Counted from the stretch's first letter, positions 40,033-48,261 are shown. The stretch: 48,793 nt of DNA from an uncultured Treponema sp. (GCA_947178095.1 CAMWWZ010000010.1:1-48793), one strand, 5' to 3'. Notes: generated by a model not told the origin, from the sequence alone. Made by a program: numbers and translations.

Positions 40033-42546
40033 TTATTTTTTGCTTTCAGGATTGAAACTTACGGTGCGCAAAATGTCGCCGAAAACTCCGGCCGCCGTAA
40101 CTCCCGCGCCAGCCCCGTAACCGCGAACTGTAAGAGGAATCGGAGTGTAACGCCGCGTATAAAACACGAACGCATTTTCGCCGCCGCGAACGGCATAGAG
40201 CGGATTTTCCGCGCCGACTTCGAACATTCCCACGGAACATTCGCCGTCTTTGATGTGCGCGCCCATTCGCAAAACTTTTCCTTGCTTTTTCAGCGCGGCG
40301 ATTTTTTGCTTGAAATATTCGTCGATTTCGGGAAGCCGCTTCAAAAATTCTTCGGTAGAACCGCTCGTGTCAAAATCATCGGGAAAAACTTTCGCAATTT
40401 TCACGTCGGAAAGTTCAAGCTCAAATCCGGCCTCGCGCGCAATAATCAAAGCTTTTCGCGCAACGTCCATTCCGTTCAAATCATCGCGCGGATCAGGCTC
40501 GGTGAAACGCTGTTTCTTCGCTTCCAAAACCGCCTGGCTGAACGGAACGTCTTCATCAAGCCTTCCGAAAATGTACGAAAGCGAGCCGGACATAATTCCA
40601 GTGAACTCGGTGAGATTGTCGCCGCTTTTGAAAAGATTTTGCAAAGTGTCGATAATCGGAAGTCCCGCGCCGACATTCGTTTCGTACAAAAAAAGCCTGC
40701 GTTTTTTGTTTGCCGTTCGGCGAAGATTTTTGTAAAAATCCATTCCCATTGAATTGGCGCGTTTGTTCGGAGTGGCAATCGACATTCCCGCTTCCAAAAT
40801 GTCCAAATATCTTTCAGGCAAATCGTAGCTCGCCGTGCAATCCACAAAAACCGGATTGAGCGGCTTTTTTTCGCGGACGAAATTCAAGATTTCATCAACG
40901 GCATTTTTCGAGGCAAGAACATTTTTATTTTCGCGCCACGAAGAAAGGTCGATTCCGTTTTCGTCCAAAATCAAACCTTCGATCGTGGAAATCGCCATCA
41001 CTTGAATTTCGATTCCTTGATTTTTGAGCGCGACTTGCTGATTGCAAATTTGGTCGAGAAGGCGACCGCCGATATTTCCCGCGCCGAACGCGAAAATCTG
41101 AATCGACTGTTCTGTGCCAAAGAAAAAGTTGTGCGCCATTCGGACGGCCATGTCGCCCATGTCGCCTTCAATTACCGCGCTGATCGAACGTTCGGACGAG
41201 CCTTGCGCGATCGCCAAAATGCTCACGCCCGCGCTCGCGAACGAATCGAAGAATCGGCTTGCCACGCCGAGCTGCTTTTTCATTCCGTCGCCGACAATCG
41301 AAATCACGGCGCAATCCGAATGAACTTCAAGCGGATTTATCACGCCGCTTCGAATTTCCAAATCGAATTCTTTTGCAATCGCTTCTTTCGCTGCAAGAGC
41401 CGAATCGTCGCGCACGCAAAATGAAATCGTGTATTCGGAAGAAGATTGCGTGATGAGCAAAACAGAAATTCCCGCGCGTGAAACCGCCGAAAAAATGCGG
41501 CCGGCAACGCCGGTCCGTCCGCGCATTCCGCTTCCGCTCACTGAAATTATCGAAGTTTTTTTGAGGCAGGAAATTCCGCGCACGAAATTCATTTCGCCCT
41601 TATTGTTGAGAGTTCCATCGTAAGGACCTTTGCCGATTCTAGTTCCGCGCGCGCTCGGATTGTGCGAATTCAAACTCCATGCTTCGATTCCTTTTGCTGC
41701 CAAAGGCGCGAGAGTTTTCGGATGAAGCACTTTCGAGCCGAAGAACGCAAGTTCCATCGCCTCTTCGTAAGTCATGTCGTTCACCAAAACCGCGTCCTTT
41801 ACGATTCGCGGATCGGCAGTGAAAATTCCGTCAACGTCCGTCCAAAACTGAACTTGCTTCGCGCCCATGCACGCGCCGATTATCGCCGCCGAAAAATCCG
41901 AGCCGTTTCGACCGAGCAAGCCCGGAACAGCTTCGCCGCCCGCGACCGCGCTCCAAGAACAAATGAATCCCGGGAACAAAAGTATGCGCGTCTGCGATTT
42001 GTACTCGCCGTCAACATAAGGGCGCAACAAATCCGTGGTGCGCGCGTAGTCAACGTCGCCTTCTTTTTGATTGCCCACGGTCATAATAAATTTGCGCGAA
42101 TTCAAAACAATGACGCTTTGCTTTTTGGCGAGCAGGACGGCTTCTACAATTAAAACGCAAATCAATTCGCCCATTCCCATAATGCGGCAGTGCGCAGTGT
42201 CGGTGCATTCGCCGAACGCAACCACGGCCGTCAAAAGCGTCTGAATTTCGACGAAATATTTTTCGAGGCTCGCCATCACGGAATCGCTTTGAAACGCCGG
42301 AAGTTTCGACTGCAATTCACGGCAAATTTCCAAATGAATCGCGCGCAATTCCTGCGCAAATTTTTCGGGATTTTCTCCGCGCTCGCAACAATCTATGCTT
42401 TCCTGAAGTTTGTTGGACACGCCCGCCACTGCCGAAACTATGACGCTCACGCGATCCTTTTTTTGCTGTTCAATCATGATGTCGGTGGAATCCAAAATCC
42501 GCCTGGCGTTCCCCATCGAAGTTCCGCCGAATTTCAAAGTAATCAT
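40033..42546 (-). CDS. thrA: Bifunctional aspartokinase / homoserine dehydrogenase
   Basis: An 837-residue ThrA-type fusion. Aspartokinase occupies ~1-295 (LKFGGTSMGNARRIL, LLGRNGSDFSAAIIGACM, FWTDVDGIFTADPR), two ACT domains follow (ISVSGSGMRGRTGVAGRIFS, ISIVGDGMKKQLGVASRFF), then homoserine dehydrogenase (FAFGAGNIGGRLLDQI, FVDCTASYDLP, TNVGAGLPIIDTL, DDLNGMDVARKALI). It makes aspartyl phosphate and reduces the semialdehyde to homoserine for Thr and Met, with Thr feedback expected at the ACT domains. ATG 42546 is chosen, with AGAGGAC just upstream, over ATG 42570. Confidence 0.95.
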   Translation of the reverse strand: MITLKFGGTSMGNARRILDSTDIMIEQQKKDRVSVIVSAVAGVSNKLQESIDCCERGENPEKFAQELRAIHLEICRELQSKLPAFQSDSVMASLEKYFVEIQTLLTAVVAFGECTDTAHCRIMGMGELICVLIVEAVLLAKKQSVIVLNSRKFIMTVGNQKEGDVDYARTTDLLRPYVDGEYKSQTRILLFPGFICSWSAVAGGEAVPGLLGRNGSDFSAAIIGACMGAKQVQFWTDVDGIFTADPRIVKDAVLVNDMTYEEAMELAFFGSKVLHPKTLAPLAAKGIEAWSLNSHNPSARGTRIGKGPYDGTLNNKGEMNFVRGISCLKKTSIISVSGSGMRGRTGVAGRIFSAVSRAGISVLLITQSSSEYTISFCVRDDSALAAKEAIAKEFDLEIRSGVINPLEVHSDCAVISIVGDGMKKQLGVASRFFDSFASAGVSILAIAQGSSERSISAVIEGDMGDMAVRMAHNFFFGTEQSIQIFAFGAGNIGGRLLDQICNQQVALKNQGIEIQVMAISTIEGLILDENGIDLSSWRENKNVLASKNAVDEILNFVREKKPLNPVFVDCTASYDLPERYLDILEAGMSIATPNKRANSMGMDFYKNLRRTANKKRRLFLYETNVGAGLPIIDTLQNLFKSGDNLTEFTGIMSGSLSYIFGRLDEDVPFSQAVLEAKKQRFTEPDPRDDLNGMDVARKALIIAREAGFELELSDVKIAKVFPDDFDTSGSTEEFLKRLPEIDEYFKQKIAALKKQGKVLRMGAHIKDGECSVGMFEVGAENPLYAVRGGENAFVFYTRRYTPIPLTVRGYGAGAGVTAAGVFGDILRTVSFNPESKK

Positions 42547-42724
42547 AAAGTCCTCTTTATTAGTTTGCAATTATTCTACCAAGTTTCAAAAGGATTTGCA
42601 ATAGCGGAAAAAGTCAAATCGCGCAAAGAAAACAAAGACATTATGGCACGAAAGGAAAGTCGCACTTAAAAGCGGTGGAACTTTATTATAGAAATGTGTT
42701 ATAATGAAGTCTTCTTTATAGAAA

Positions 42725-42878
42725 TTCAAATTGACGACTAATTTGCGTCGTCAATTTGAATGCCGAGTTTTCTTGCGAAAACTCGCTTATATACTGCCGT
42801 TTTTCATTTCATTACAAAACGGCGGTTTTAACAACAAAAAAAATTGAAATTTTTTTTGTTGTTAAAAACTAATGGAGG
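42725..42878 (+). repeat. Four-hairpin leader element before 12-codon ORF
   Basis: H1 42725-42760 (perfect 14-bp stem, loop TAATTTGC), H2 42764-42785 (CGAGTTTT/AAAACTCG), H3 42796-42823 (stem GCCGTTTT/AAAACGGC, loop TCATTTCATTAC), H4 42826-42867 (TTTTAACAAC/GTTGTTAAAA with an A/T inner stem), then GGAGG at 42874-42878. A TATAAT at 42700-42705 could be its promoter. Confidence 0.8.
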
Positions 42879-42886
42879 TTCGCAAA

Positions 42887-42925
42887 ATGAAGCTTTGCAT
42901 TGTATTGGCCGGAATAGTCTTTTAA
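42887..42925 (+). CDS. 12-codon ORF between two tandem leader elements
   Basis: ATG 42887, 8 nt after GGAGG, encodes MKLCIVLAGIVF and a TAA stop. Another leader element starts 12 nt later. It has a better ribosome site than many real genes here, but is probably the 5' stub of a lost gene or a leader peptide. Confidence 0.35.
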   Translation: MKLCIVLAGIVF

Positions 42926-42937
42926 AAATAAATTTTT

Positions 42938-43098
42938 AAGGAGATATGATAAAACCTCCGCACAAATGGCGCGGTGGTTTTATCATGACAAGTTTCCGTT
43001 GGAAACTTGCATATCAAATGCCACTTCTCATTTCATTGCGAAGTGGCATAAAAAGTCAATCCCGATTTTCAAAAATCGCTTTTGACTTTTTATAGGAG
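42938..43098 (+). repeat. Four-hairpin leader element (before Vat-like gene)
   Basis: AAGGAG (42938-42943), H1 42948-42984 (14-bp stem with one mismatch, loop ACAAATGGC), H2 42989-43009 (CAAGTTTCC gtt GGAAACTTG), H3 43020-43047 (stem GCCACTTC/GAAGTGGC, loop TCATTTCATTGC), H4 43050-43091 (AAAAAGTCAA/TTGACTTTTT), AGGAG 43094-43098. Compared with the TAXI copy, H1 and H3 stem bases change in pairs. Confidence 0.82.
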
Positions 43099-43104
43099 AA
43101 TAAC

Positions 43105-43755
43105 ATGGCTATTCCGGATAGCAAAAAAATATATCCTCGCGGCGAGGACAAACAAACTGTGTATTTGAAAAACGTGATAACGAATCCGAATATCGAAGTC
43201 GGCGATTTTACGTTTTACAACGATTTTGTGGGCGACCCGAAGGACTTTGAAAAGAACAATGTTCTTTATCATTATCCCATCAATCACGACAAGCTGATAA
43301 TCGGCAAGTTTTGTTCGATTGCCTGCGGCGCGCGATTTTTGTTCAACAGCGCAAATCATTCGTTGCGCTCGCTTTCGACATATCCTTTTCCGATTTTCTA
43401 TGAAGAATGGGAACACGGAATTTGGGCGGACAAAGCGTGGGACAACAAAGGCGACATCGTAATCGGCAACGATGTTTGGATAGGCTACGAGGCTGTCATT
43501 ATGGCAGGCGTTACGATCGGCGACGGCGCAATTATCGGGACGCGCGCGGTCGTTACAAAGGACGTTCCGCCGTATACGATTGTCGGCGGCGTTCCGGCAA
43601 AACCAATCCGCAAGCGATTTCCCGACGACGTTATCGATCAATTGCTGCGATTGAAATGGTGGAATTTGCCGCCTGAAAAAATATTGCCGATGATAAAAGA
43701 TATTCAGTCGGGCAATTTGCAAGGATTGGCAGCATTGGCCGAGGAATCTTTATGA
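43105..43755 (+). CDS. Vat/CatB-like xenobiotic acetyltransferase
   Basis: A 216-residue hexapeptide-repeat acetyltransferase of the xenobiotic (streptogramin A/chloramphenicol type B) group. [69 protein letters not shown] (catalytic His in NSANHSL), and [53 protein letters not shown] match the Vat/XAT family along its length. It could inactivate a streptogramin-like compound, but many chromosomal members have unknown substrates. AGGAG at 43094-43098. Overlaps the DUF3781 gene by 4 nt. Confidence 0.88.
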   Translation: MAIPDSKKIYPRGEDKQTVYLKNVITNPNIEVGDFTFYNDFVGDPKDFEKNNVLYHYPINHDKLIIGKFCSIACGARFLFNSANHSLRSLSTYPFPIFYEEWEHGIWADKAWDNKGDIVIGNDVWIGYEAVIMAGVTIGDGAIIGTRAVVTKDVPPYTIVGGVPAKPIRKRFPDDVIDQLLRLKWWNLPPEKILPMIKDIQSGNLQGLAALAEESL

Positions 43756-44000
43756 CGGAGCGCATTTTGTTCAGCAAAATCGATTTGCTTCACACAACTG
43801 AAATGGGCGTTGAGAGAATCAGAAAAAATCTGAAAATCGACACGAATGACGTTGTTGAATATTGCAAACAAAAGATTTTGAACAAAAAATGCATCGTCTA
43901 CAGGCGCGGCAAAAATTGGTATTGTGAAATTGACGATATAATAATTACCGTCAATTCTCATAGTTACACAATAATCACAGCGCACAAATTAAAAAAGTAG
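43752..44000 (+). CDS. DUF3781-like small protein
   Basis: An 82-residue protein resembling DUF3781: [64 protein letters not shown], with the GKNWY and terminal INS-x-TYxIITA-like pattern I associate with that family. No function is known. It is coupled to the acetyltransferase by an ATGA overlap, suggesting a joint role. Confidence 0.7.
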   Translation: MTERILFSKIDLLHTTEMGVERIRKNLKIDTNDVVEYCKQKILNKKCIVYRRGKNWYCEIDDIIITVNSHSYTIITAHKLKK

Positions 44001-44063
44001 ACGAACTTTCATCGCAAATCTTTGGTTTGCGATGAAATGGCAACTTTGGAAAGCCGCGCTTGC

Positions 44064-44258
44064 GTTTACGCTTCCGCTGGGGCTAGGTCGCAGCGCGGTG
44101 CGCTGCTTACCGAGTTTTTTTTGCGCGCGGTGCGAACAAAAAAAACTCGCAACTACTTTATTTAAGATTAAAATTTTCGCGAGTTTTACAGAGTAAAACT
44201 CGTAAGCAAGTCGCAAGACTTGCGATTTTCGCTTCCGTAAGGGGCTTCAAAAAAAATT
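44064..44258 (+). repeat. Repeat family B, long copy 3 (before nrdD)
   Basis: CTTCCGCTGGGGCTAGGTC, hairpin GCAGCGC ggt GCGCTGC (44090-44106), TTACC, a long CGAGTTTTTTTT/AAAAAAAACTCG hairpin, an added segment with a CGAGTTTTAC/GTAAAACTCG hairpin (about 44179-44202) and a CAAGTCGCAAGACTTG hairpin, and the end CTTCCGTAAGGGGCTTCAAA. Blocks are shared with copies at 31694 and 35757. The gap 44001-44063 holds nothing else. Confidence 0.75.
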
Positions 44259-44280
44259 CTTGAATTCCTTGAAAATTCCC

Positions 44281-44338
44281 TTGCATAAAAACGCTATTAG
44301 TAGTATATTTACAAAAACGAATACACTAGATATAGCGT
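44281..44338 (+). promoter_or_regulatory. nrdD promoter with two NrdR boxes
   Basis: TTGCAT (44281-44286) and TATATT (44304-44309) have a 17-bp spacer. ACACTAGATATAGCGT (44323-44338) matches the NrdR box consensus ACACWATATATWGTGT at 14 of 16 positions; ACGCTATTAGTAGTAT (44291-44306) matches at 11. Their starts are 32 bp apart, the usual three-turn spacing for NrdR pairs. Box 1 covers the spacer and box 2 the start region, as in repression by NrdR when dATP is high. Confidence 0.82.
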
Positions 44339-44355
44339 GCTTTAAATAGATTAAT

Positions 44356-44393
44356 GGGAGGCGGAATGTGTTTTGCTTTAAAAGCGCATTCCG
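44356..44393 (+). promoter_or_regulatory. Ribosome site and hairpin ahead of nrdD
   Basis: GGGAGG (44356-44361) is followed at once by a hairpin, CGGAATG/CATTCCG (44362-44368, 44387-44393) with inner GCTTT/AAAGC. Its 5' arm hides ATG 44366. Folding would shorten the distance from GGGAGG to ATG 44405 from 43 to about 11 nt. Confidence 0.5.
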
Positions 44394-44404
44394 ATTTTGT
44401 TTGT

Positions 44405-46582
44405 ATGAAAATTATCAAGAGAAACGGCGAAGAAGTTCAATTTAATGTGGAAAAAATCGAAAATGCTGTGCGCAAGGCGAATGTCACCGTGCCCGAAACC
44501 GAGCGGCTTTCCGAAGAGCAAATCAAAAAAATCGGTGCGGAAATCCAAACCCTTTGCGAAAACGGCGGTCACGAAGCGAGCGTCGAGGAAATTCAGGATT
44601 TTGTGGAAACGAAAATCATGGAAGCCGGCGCGTTCAGCATCGCCAAAAAATACATCACTTACCGTTATCAGCACGAACTCAATCGCAAGGAAAATTCCAC
44701 GGACCGCCAAATCCTCTCGCTTTTGGAATGCAACAATGAAGATGTAAAGCAGGAAAATTCCAATAAAAATTCCACGGTAGTTTCCGTGCAGCGCGACTAT
44801 ATGGCGGGCGAAGTTTCCAAGGACATCACGCGACGATTTTTGCTCGACGAAGATTTGGTGAAGGCGCACGAAGAAGGCTTGATTCATTTTCACGACGCGG
44901 ATTATTTTGCGCAGCACATGCACAATTGCGATTTGGTAAATCTTGAAGACATGCTTCAAAATGGCACGGTCATCAGCGGAACAAAAATCGACAGGCCTCA
45001 TTCATTTTCCACGGCATGCAACATCGCCACGCAAATCATCGCGCAAGTGGCTTCGTGTCAATATGGCGGGCAAAGCATTTCGCTCACGCATCTTGCGCCG
45101 TTCGTCGAAGTGAGCCGCAAGAAAATTTCCAAGGAACTTCGCGACATCGAGCAAAAAACCGGAATAAAATATTCCGACGAGCAGTTCGATTACATCGTGC
45201 GGCGCAGGCTTGGCGACGAAATCACGCGCGGCGTTCAGACGATTCAATATCAAGTCGTAACTCTTATGACGACAAACGGGCAGTCGCCGTTCGTCACTGT
45301 TTTCATGTATCTCAACGAGGCGAAAGACGAACAGGAAAAATCCGACCTCGCGCTCATCATCGAAGAAGTTTTGCGCCAGCGGAAACAAGGCGTGAAAAAC
45401 GAAAGCGGATATTGGGTTACCCCCGCCTTCCCGAAATTGATTTATGTCCTCGAGCCGGACAACATCGAGCCGAATTCAAAATATTATTATCTTACGGAAT
45501 TGGCGGCGGAATGCACGGCGCGTCGAATGGTACCCGACTACATTTCCGAAAAGAAAATGCTCGAGCTGAAAATCGACAAAAACGGAAACGGCAATTGCTA
45601 TCCATGCATGGGATGCCGCTCTTTCCTCACGCCTTATGTTGATGAAAACGGAAAGCCGAAATATTACGGGCGTTTCAATCAAGGCGTGGTCACGCTCAAT
45701 TTGGTTGACATCGCTTGTTCTTCGGGACGCGACCTTTCGGCGTTTTGGCGGATTTTCGACGAGCGGCTTGAAATGTGCTACCGCGCTTTGATGATTCGGC
45801 ACAACAGGCTCATGGGAACAACGAGCGACGTGGCTCCGATTTTGTGGCAAAACGGCGCGTTGGCGCGTTTGGCAAAAGGTCAAAAAATCGACGAACTTTT
45901 GATGAACGGATATTCCACGATTTCTCTTGGCTACGCCGGGCTTTGCGAATGCGTCCGCTACATGACGGGCAAGCCTCACACGGATTCCGATGCCACTCCG
46001 TTCGCGCTGGAAGTGATGCGCCACATGAACGAAGCGTGCGCTCGCTGGAAGAAAAACGAAAGCATCGATTTTTCTTTGTACGGAACTCCGCTTGAATCCA
46101 CGACTTACAAATTCGCCAAGTGCCTCAAAAAGCGTTTCGGTGAAATCGAAGGTGTCACCGACAAAAATTACATCACGAATTCATATCATGTTCACGTCAC
46201 GCAGGAAATGGATGCGTTCTCAAAACTCACGTTCGAATCGCAGTTCCAAAAACTTTCGCCCGGCGGCGCGGTAAGCTATGTCGAAGTGCCGAACATGGAA
46301 AACAATGTTCCCGCAGTGATGGCGCTCCTCGCGCACATTTACGAAAATATAATGTATGCCGAGCTCAACACGAAAAGCGACTGCTGCCAAAAATGCGGCT
46401 TTACTGGTCAAATTCAAATCGTGCACGATGCCGACGGAAAGCTCGTTTGGGAATGTCCGAATTGCCAAAATCGCGACCAAAGCACGATGAACGTTGCGCG
46501 TCGGACTTGCGGCTACATCGGAACTCAATATTGGAATCAAGGTCGAACGCAGGAAATAAAAGAACGAGTTTTGCATTTGTAG
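44405..46582 (+). CDS. nrdD: Anaerobic (class III) ribonucleoside-triphosphate reductase
   Basis: Reduces ribonucleotides to deoxyribonucleotides by an oxygen-sensitive glycyl radical. The N-terminal ATP-cone (MKIIKRNGEEVQFNVEKIENAVRKAN) is an allosteric dATP/ATP domain. The core has HFHDADYFAQHMHNCDLVNLEDML, GGQSISLTHLAPF and GNGNCYPCMGCRSFL. A C-terminal four-Cys zinc site (CCQKCGFTG...CPNC) is followed by the glycyl radical motif RRTCGYIG (Gly near residue 703 of 725). ATG 44405 matches the family start, but ATG 44366, adding 13 residues, has the better-spaced GGGAGG; the choice is open. nrdG follows. NrdR control is expected from the paired boxes. Confidence 0.95.
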   Translation: MKIIKRNGEEVQFNVEKIENAVRKANVTVPETERLSEEQIKKIGAEIQTLCENGGHEASVEEIQDFVETKIMEAGAFSIAKKYITYRYQHELNRKENSTDRQILSLLECNNEDVKQENSNKNSTVVSVQRDYMAGEVSKDITRRFLLDEDLVKAHEEGLIHFHDADYFAQHMHNCDLVNLEDMLQNGTVISGTKIDRPHSFSTACNIATQIIAQVASCQYGGQSISLTHLAPFVEVSRKKISKELRDIEQKTGIKYSDEQFDYIVRRRLGDEITRGVQTIQYQVVTLMTTNGQSPFVTVFMYLNEAKDEQEKSDLALIIEEVLRQRKQGVKNESGYWVTPAFPKLIYVLEPDNIEPNSKYYYLTELAAECTARRMVPDYISEKKMLELKIDKNGNGNCYPCMGCRSFLTPYVDENGKPKYYGRFNQGVVTLNLVDIACSSGRDLSAFWRIFDERLEMCYRALMIRHNRLMGTTSDVAPILWQNGALARLAKGQKIDELLMNGYSTISLGYAGLCECVRYMTGKPHTDSDATPFALEVMRHMNEACARWKKNESIDFSLYGTPLESTTYKFAKCLKKRFGEIEGVTDKNYITNSYHVHVTQEMDAFSKLTFESQFQKLSPGGAVSYVEVPNMENNVPAVMALLAHIYENIMYAELNTKSDCCQKCGFTGQIQIVHDADGKLVWECPNCQNRDQSTMNVARRTCGYIGTQYWNQGRTQEIKERVLHL

Positions 46583-46627
46583 CGGTTTCGGTCGCGGCTT
46601 GAAAATCTCGGCATTTTGCGGGGCGGT

Positions 46628-47128
46628 ATGAATTACGGCGCGATAAAAAAAATTGACATCGCAAACGGAGACGGAGTGCGCGTGAGCCTTTTCGTTTCCG
46701 GATGCCGAAATCATTGCAAAGGCTGCTTCCAAAGCGAGACATGGAATTTCGACTACGGAAAAAAATTCGACGATGCCGCGCTAAAAGAAATTTTGGACGC
46801 GCTTTCAAAGCCATTCATACAAGGCCTCACGATTTTGGGAGGCGAGCCTTTCGAGCCCGAAAACCAGCCATGCGTCCGCGCTTTGCTTGAGCGCGTCAAA
46901 TCTGAATTCCCCAAAAAAGACATTTGGTGCTACACAGGCTACATTCTCGAAACCGATTTGCTTGCGGAAAACGGCTCGCGCCACACGGAACATACCGAAG
47001 CGATTTTGCGCATGGTCGATGTTTTGGTGGACGGACCTTTCATCTTGGAACAAAAAGATTTGAGCCTGAAATTCCGCGGCTCGAAAAATCAGCGAATAAT
47101 AAATTTGCGGGAGAAATTATGTCAATAG
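46628..47128 (+). CDS. nrdG: Anaerobic ribonucleotide reductase activating protein
   Basis: A radical-SAM enzyme that installs the glycyl radical on NrdD. The 166-residue protein has the CxxxCxxC cluster motif as CRNHCKGC, preceded by IDIANGDGVRVSLFVSGC, then TILGGEPFEPENQP (the GGE SAM motif) and a C-terminal FRGSKNQRIIN. ATG 46628 is chosen; an upstream TTG (46616) is possible. It lies 45 bp after nrdD in one transcript. Confidence 0.95.
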   Translation: MNYGAIKKIDIANGDGVRVSLFVSGCRNHCKGCFQSETWNFDYGKKFDDAALKEILDALSKPFIQGLTILGGEPFEPENQPCVRALLERVKSEFPKKDIWCYTGYILETDLLAENGSRHTEHTEAILRMVDVLVDGPFILEQKDLSLKFRGSKNQRIINLREKLCQ

Positions 47129-47185
47129 AAAAGGTGCGCGAAATATCGTTGTGAAAACCGCGCGACAAATCTACGCAACGCTCGC

Positions 47186-47232
47186 TCAAATCGAAGCCTC
47201 TTCCGCTTGCGCGACTTTCGCGGCGTATTCTC
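47186..47232 (-). pseudogene. Duplicated 3' end of the adjacent PfkB-type kinase gene
   Basis: Leftward, EYAAKVAQAEEASI and a stop mirror EYAAKVAQTESASI at the end of the intact kinase (47329-48228), about 143 bp away. Similarity continues past the stop, so it is a DNA duplication. A TCACGTCGC/GCGACGTGA hairpin (47231-47255) abuts it. Confidence 0.75.
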
Positions 47233-47328
47233 ACGTCGCGTGAGCGGCGACGTGAAATACAATTCCTCTATGAAAACGACGCGAAACATTGTTATGAATG
47301 CTTCTCAAAAACTCGACACATCGTTCTC

Positions 47329-48228
47329 TCAAATCGAGGCACTCTCGGTCTGCGCCACTTTCGCGGCATACTCGTTCGCTTTTAAAACCGCGTCATAAAG
47401 GCTCGCGCCATTTTTTATTTGCGCGATGCAGATTCCCAAATGCGCGTCGCCGCAGCCAATCGTGGAAACGACGTTCGCCGCGACTCCTGCGACTTTTTTT
47501 CCGCAATTTTCGCCGCGCTCAAAAATATACGCGCCGTCTTTTCCGAGCGTCAAAATCAAATCGTTTTTGCAAAGTTGGCTCAAACGCGCGGCGGCGGCTT
47601 CATAAGAATTTTCGCCGCTCAAATCCAACGCTTCCTGCTCGTTCAAATGCAAAATCGGATTCAGCGCGAAAATTTTTTCGACCAAATTTTTCTTTATGAA
47701 ATTTATTCGCGAAGTGGGATCGAAAAATATTTTTAGCTCGCGCCCTGATTTTTGCGCCTCGAATTTTACACGCGCGATGAAATCGATTTCATTTTCGGCG
47801 TTAGCTTCTTCCAATTCCAAGCCGGAAAAATAAATCGAATCGATTTCACAAAAATTTATTTTCGAAAAAAATTTTTCATCAAAAACATATTCCGCCTTGT
47901 GCGAGCACAAAAATGCGTGCTCGTTTTTTTCGTTGATGAGACAAATGCAAACGCCATTTTCCCGGCCTGCGACTTCCGCGAAAATCGGAATTTTATTTTT
48001 GGAAAGTTCGGTTTTTATGAATTCGGCATACGCGCCTTTTTCGCCGATTGGCGAGCACAAAATGAATTCGCTTTTTTGACTTTGCAACGCGCGCGCCACG
48101 TTGAACGCAGTTCCGCCCACGGACATTTTTTCGTCGTGAAAATTTACGTCCTCGCCGACATCAGGAAATTTTTTAACGTGAATAATCATGTCCACGCAAG
48201 TTGCGCCAATCACCAAAGTTTTTGCCAT
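47329..48228 (-). CDS. PfkB-family carbohydrate/nucleoside kinase
   Basis: A 299-residue ribokinase-like kinase. VIGATCVDMIIHVKKFPDVGEDV, the substrate motif SVGGTAFNVARAL (the GG hinge), FFDPTSR, LNEQEAL, LTLGKDGAYIFERG, and the catalytic NVVSTIGCGDAHLG, where Asp acts as base and the usual GAGD reads GCGD. The sugar or nucleoside substrate cannot be told, and no transporter or sugar pathway is next to it. No ribosome site precedes the ATG. Its 3' end is duplicated downstream at 47186-47232. Confidence 0.85.
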   Translation of the reverse strand: MAKTLVIGATCVDMIIHVKKFPDVGEDVNFHDEKMSVGGTAFNVARALQSQKSEFILCSPIGEKGAYAEFIKTELSKNKIPIFAEVAGRENGVCICLINEKNEHAFLCSHKAEYVFDEKFFSKINFCEIDSIYFSGLELEEANAENEIDFIARVKFEAQKSGRELKIFFDPTSRINFIKKNLVEKIFALNPILHLNEQEALDLSGENSYEAAAARLSQLCKNDLILTLGKDGAYIFERGENCGKKVAGVAANVVSTIGCGDAHLGICIAQIKNGASLYDAVLKANEYAAKVAQTESASI

Positions 48229-48261
48229 GATTTTATTTTACAATTTTTTAGAAAAAAAATA

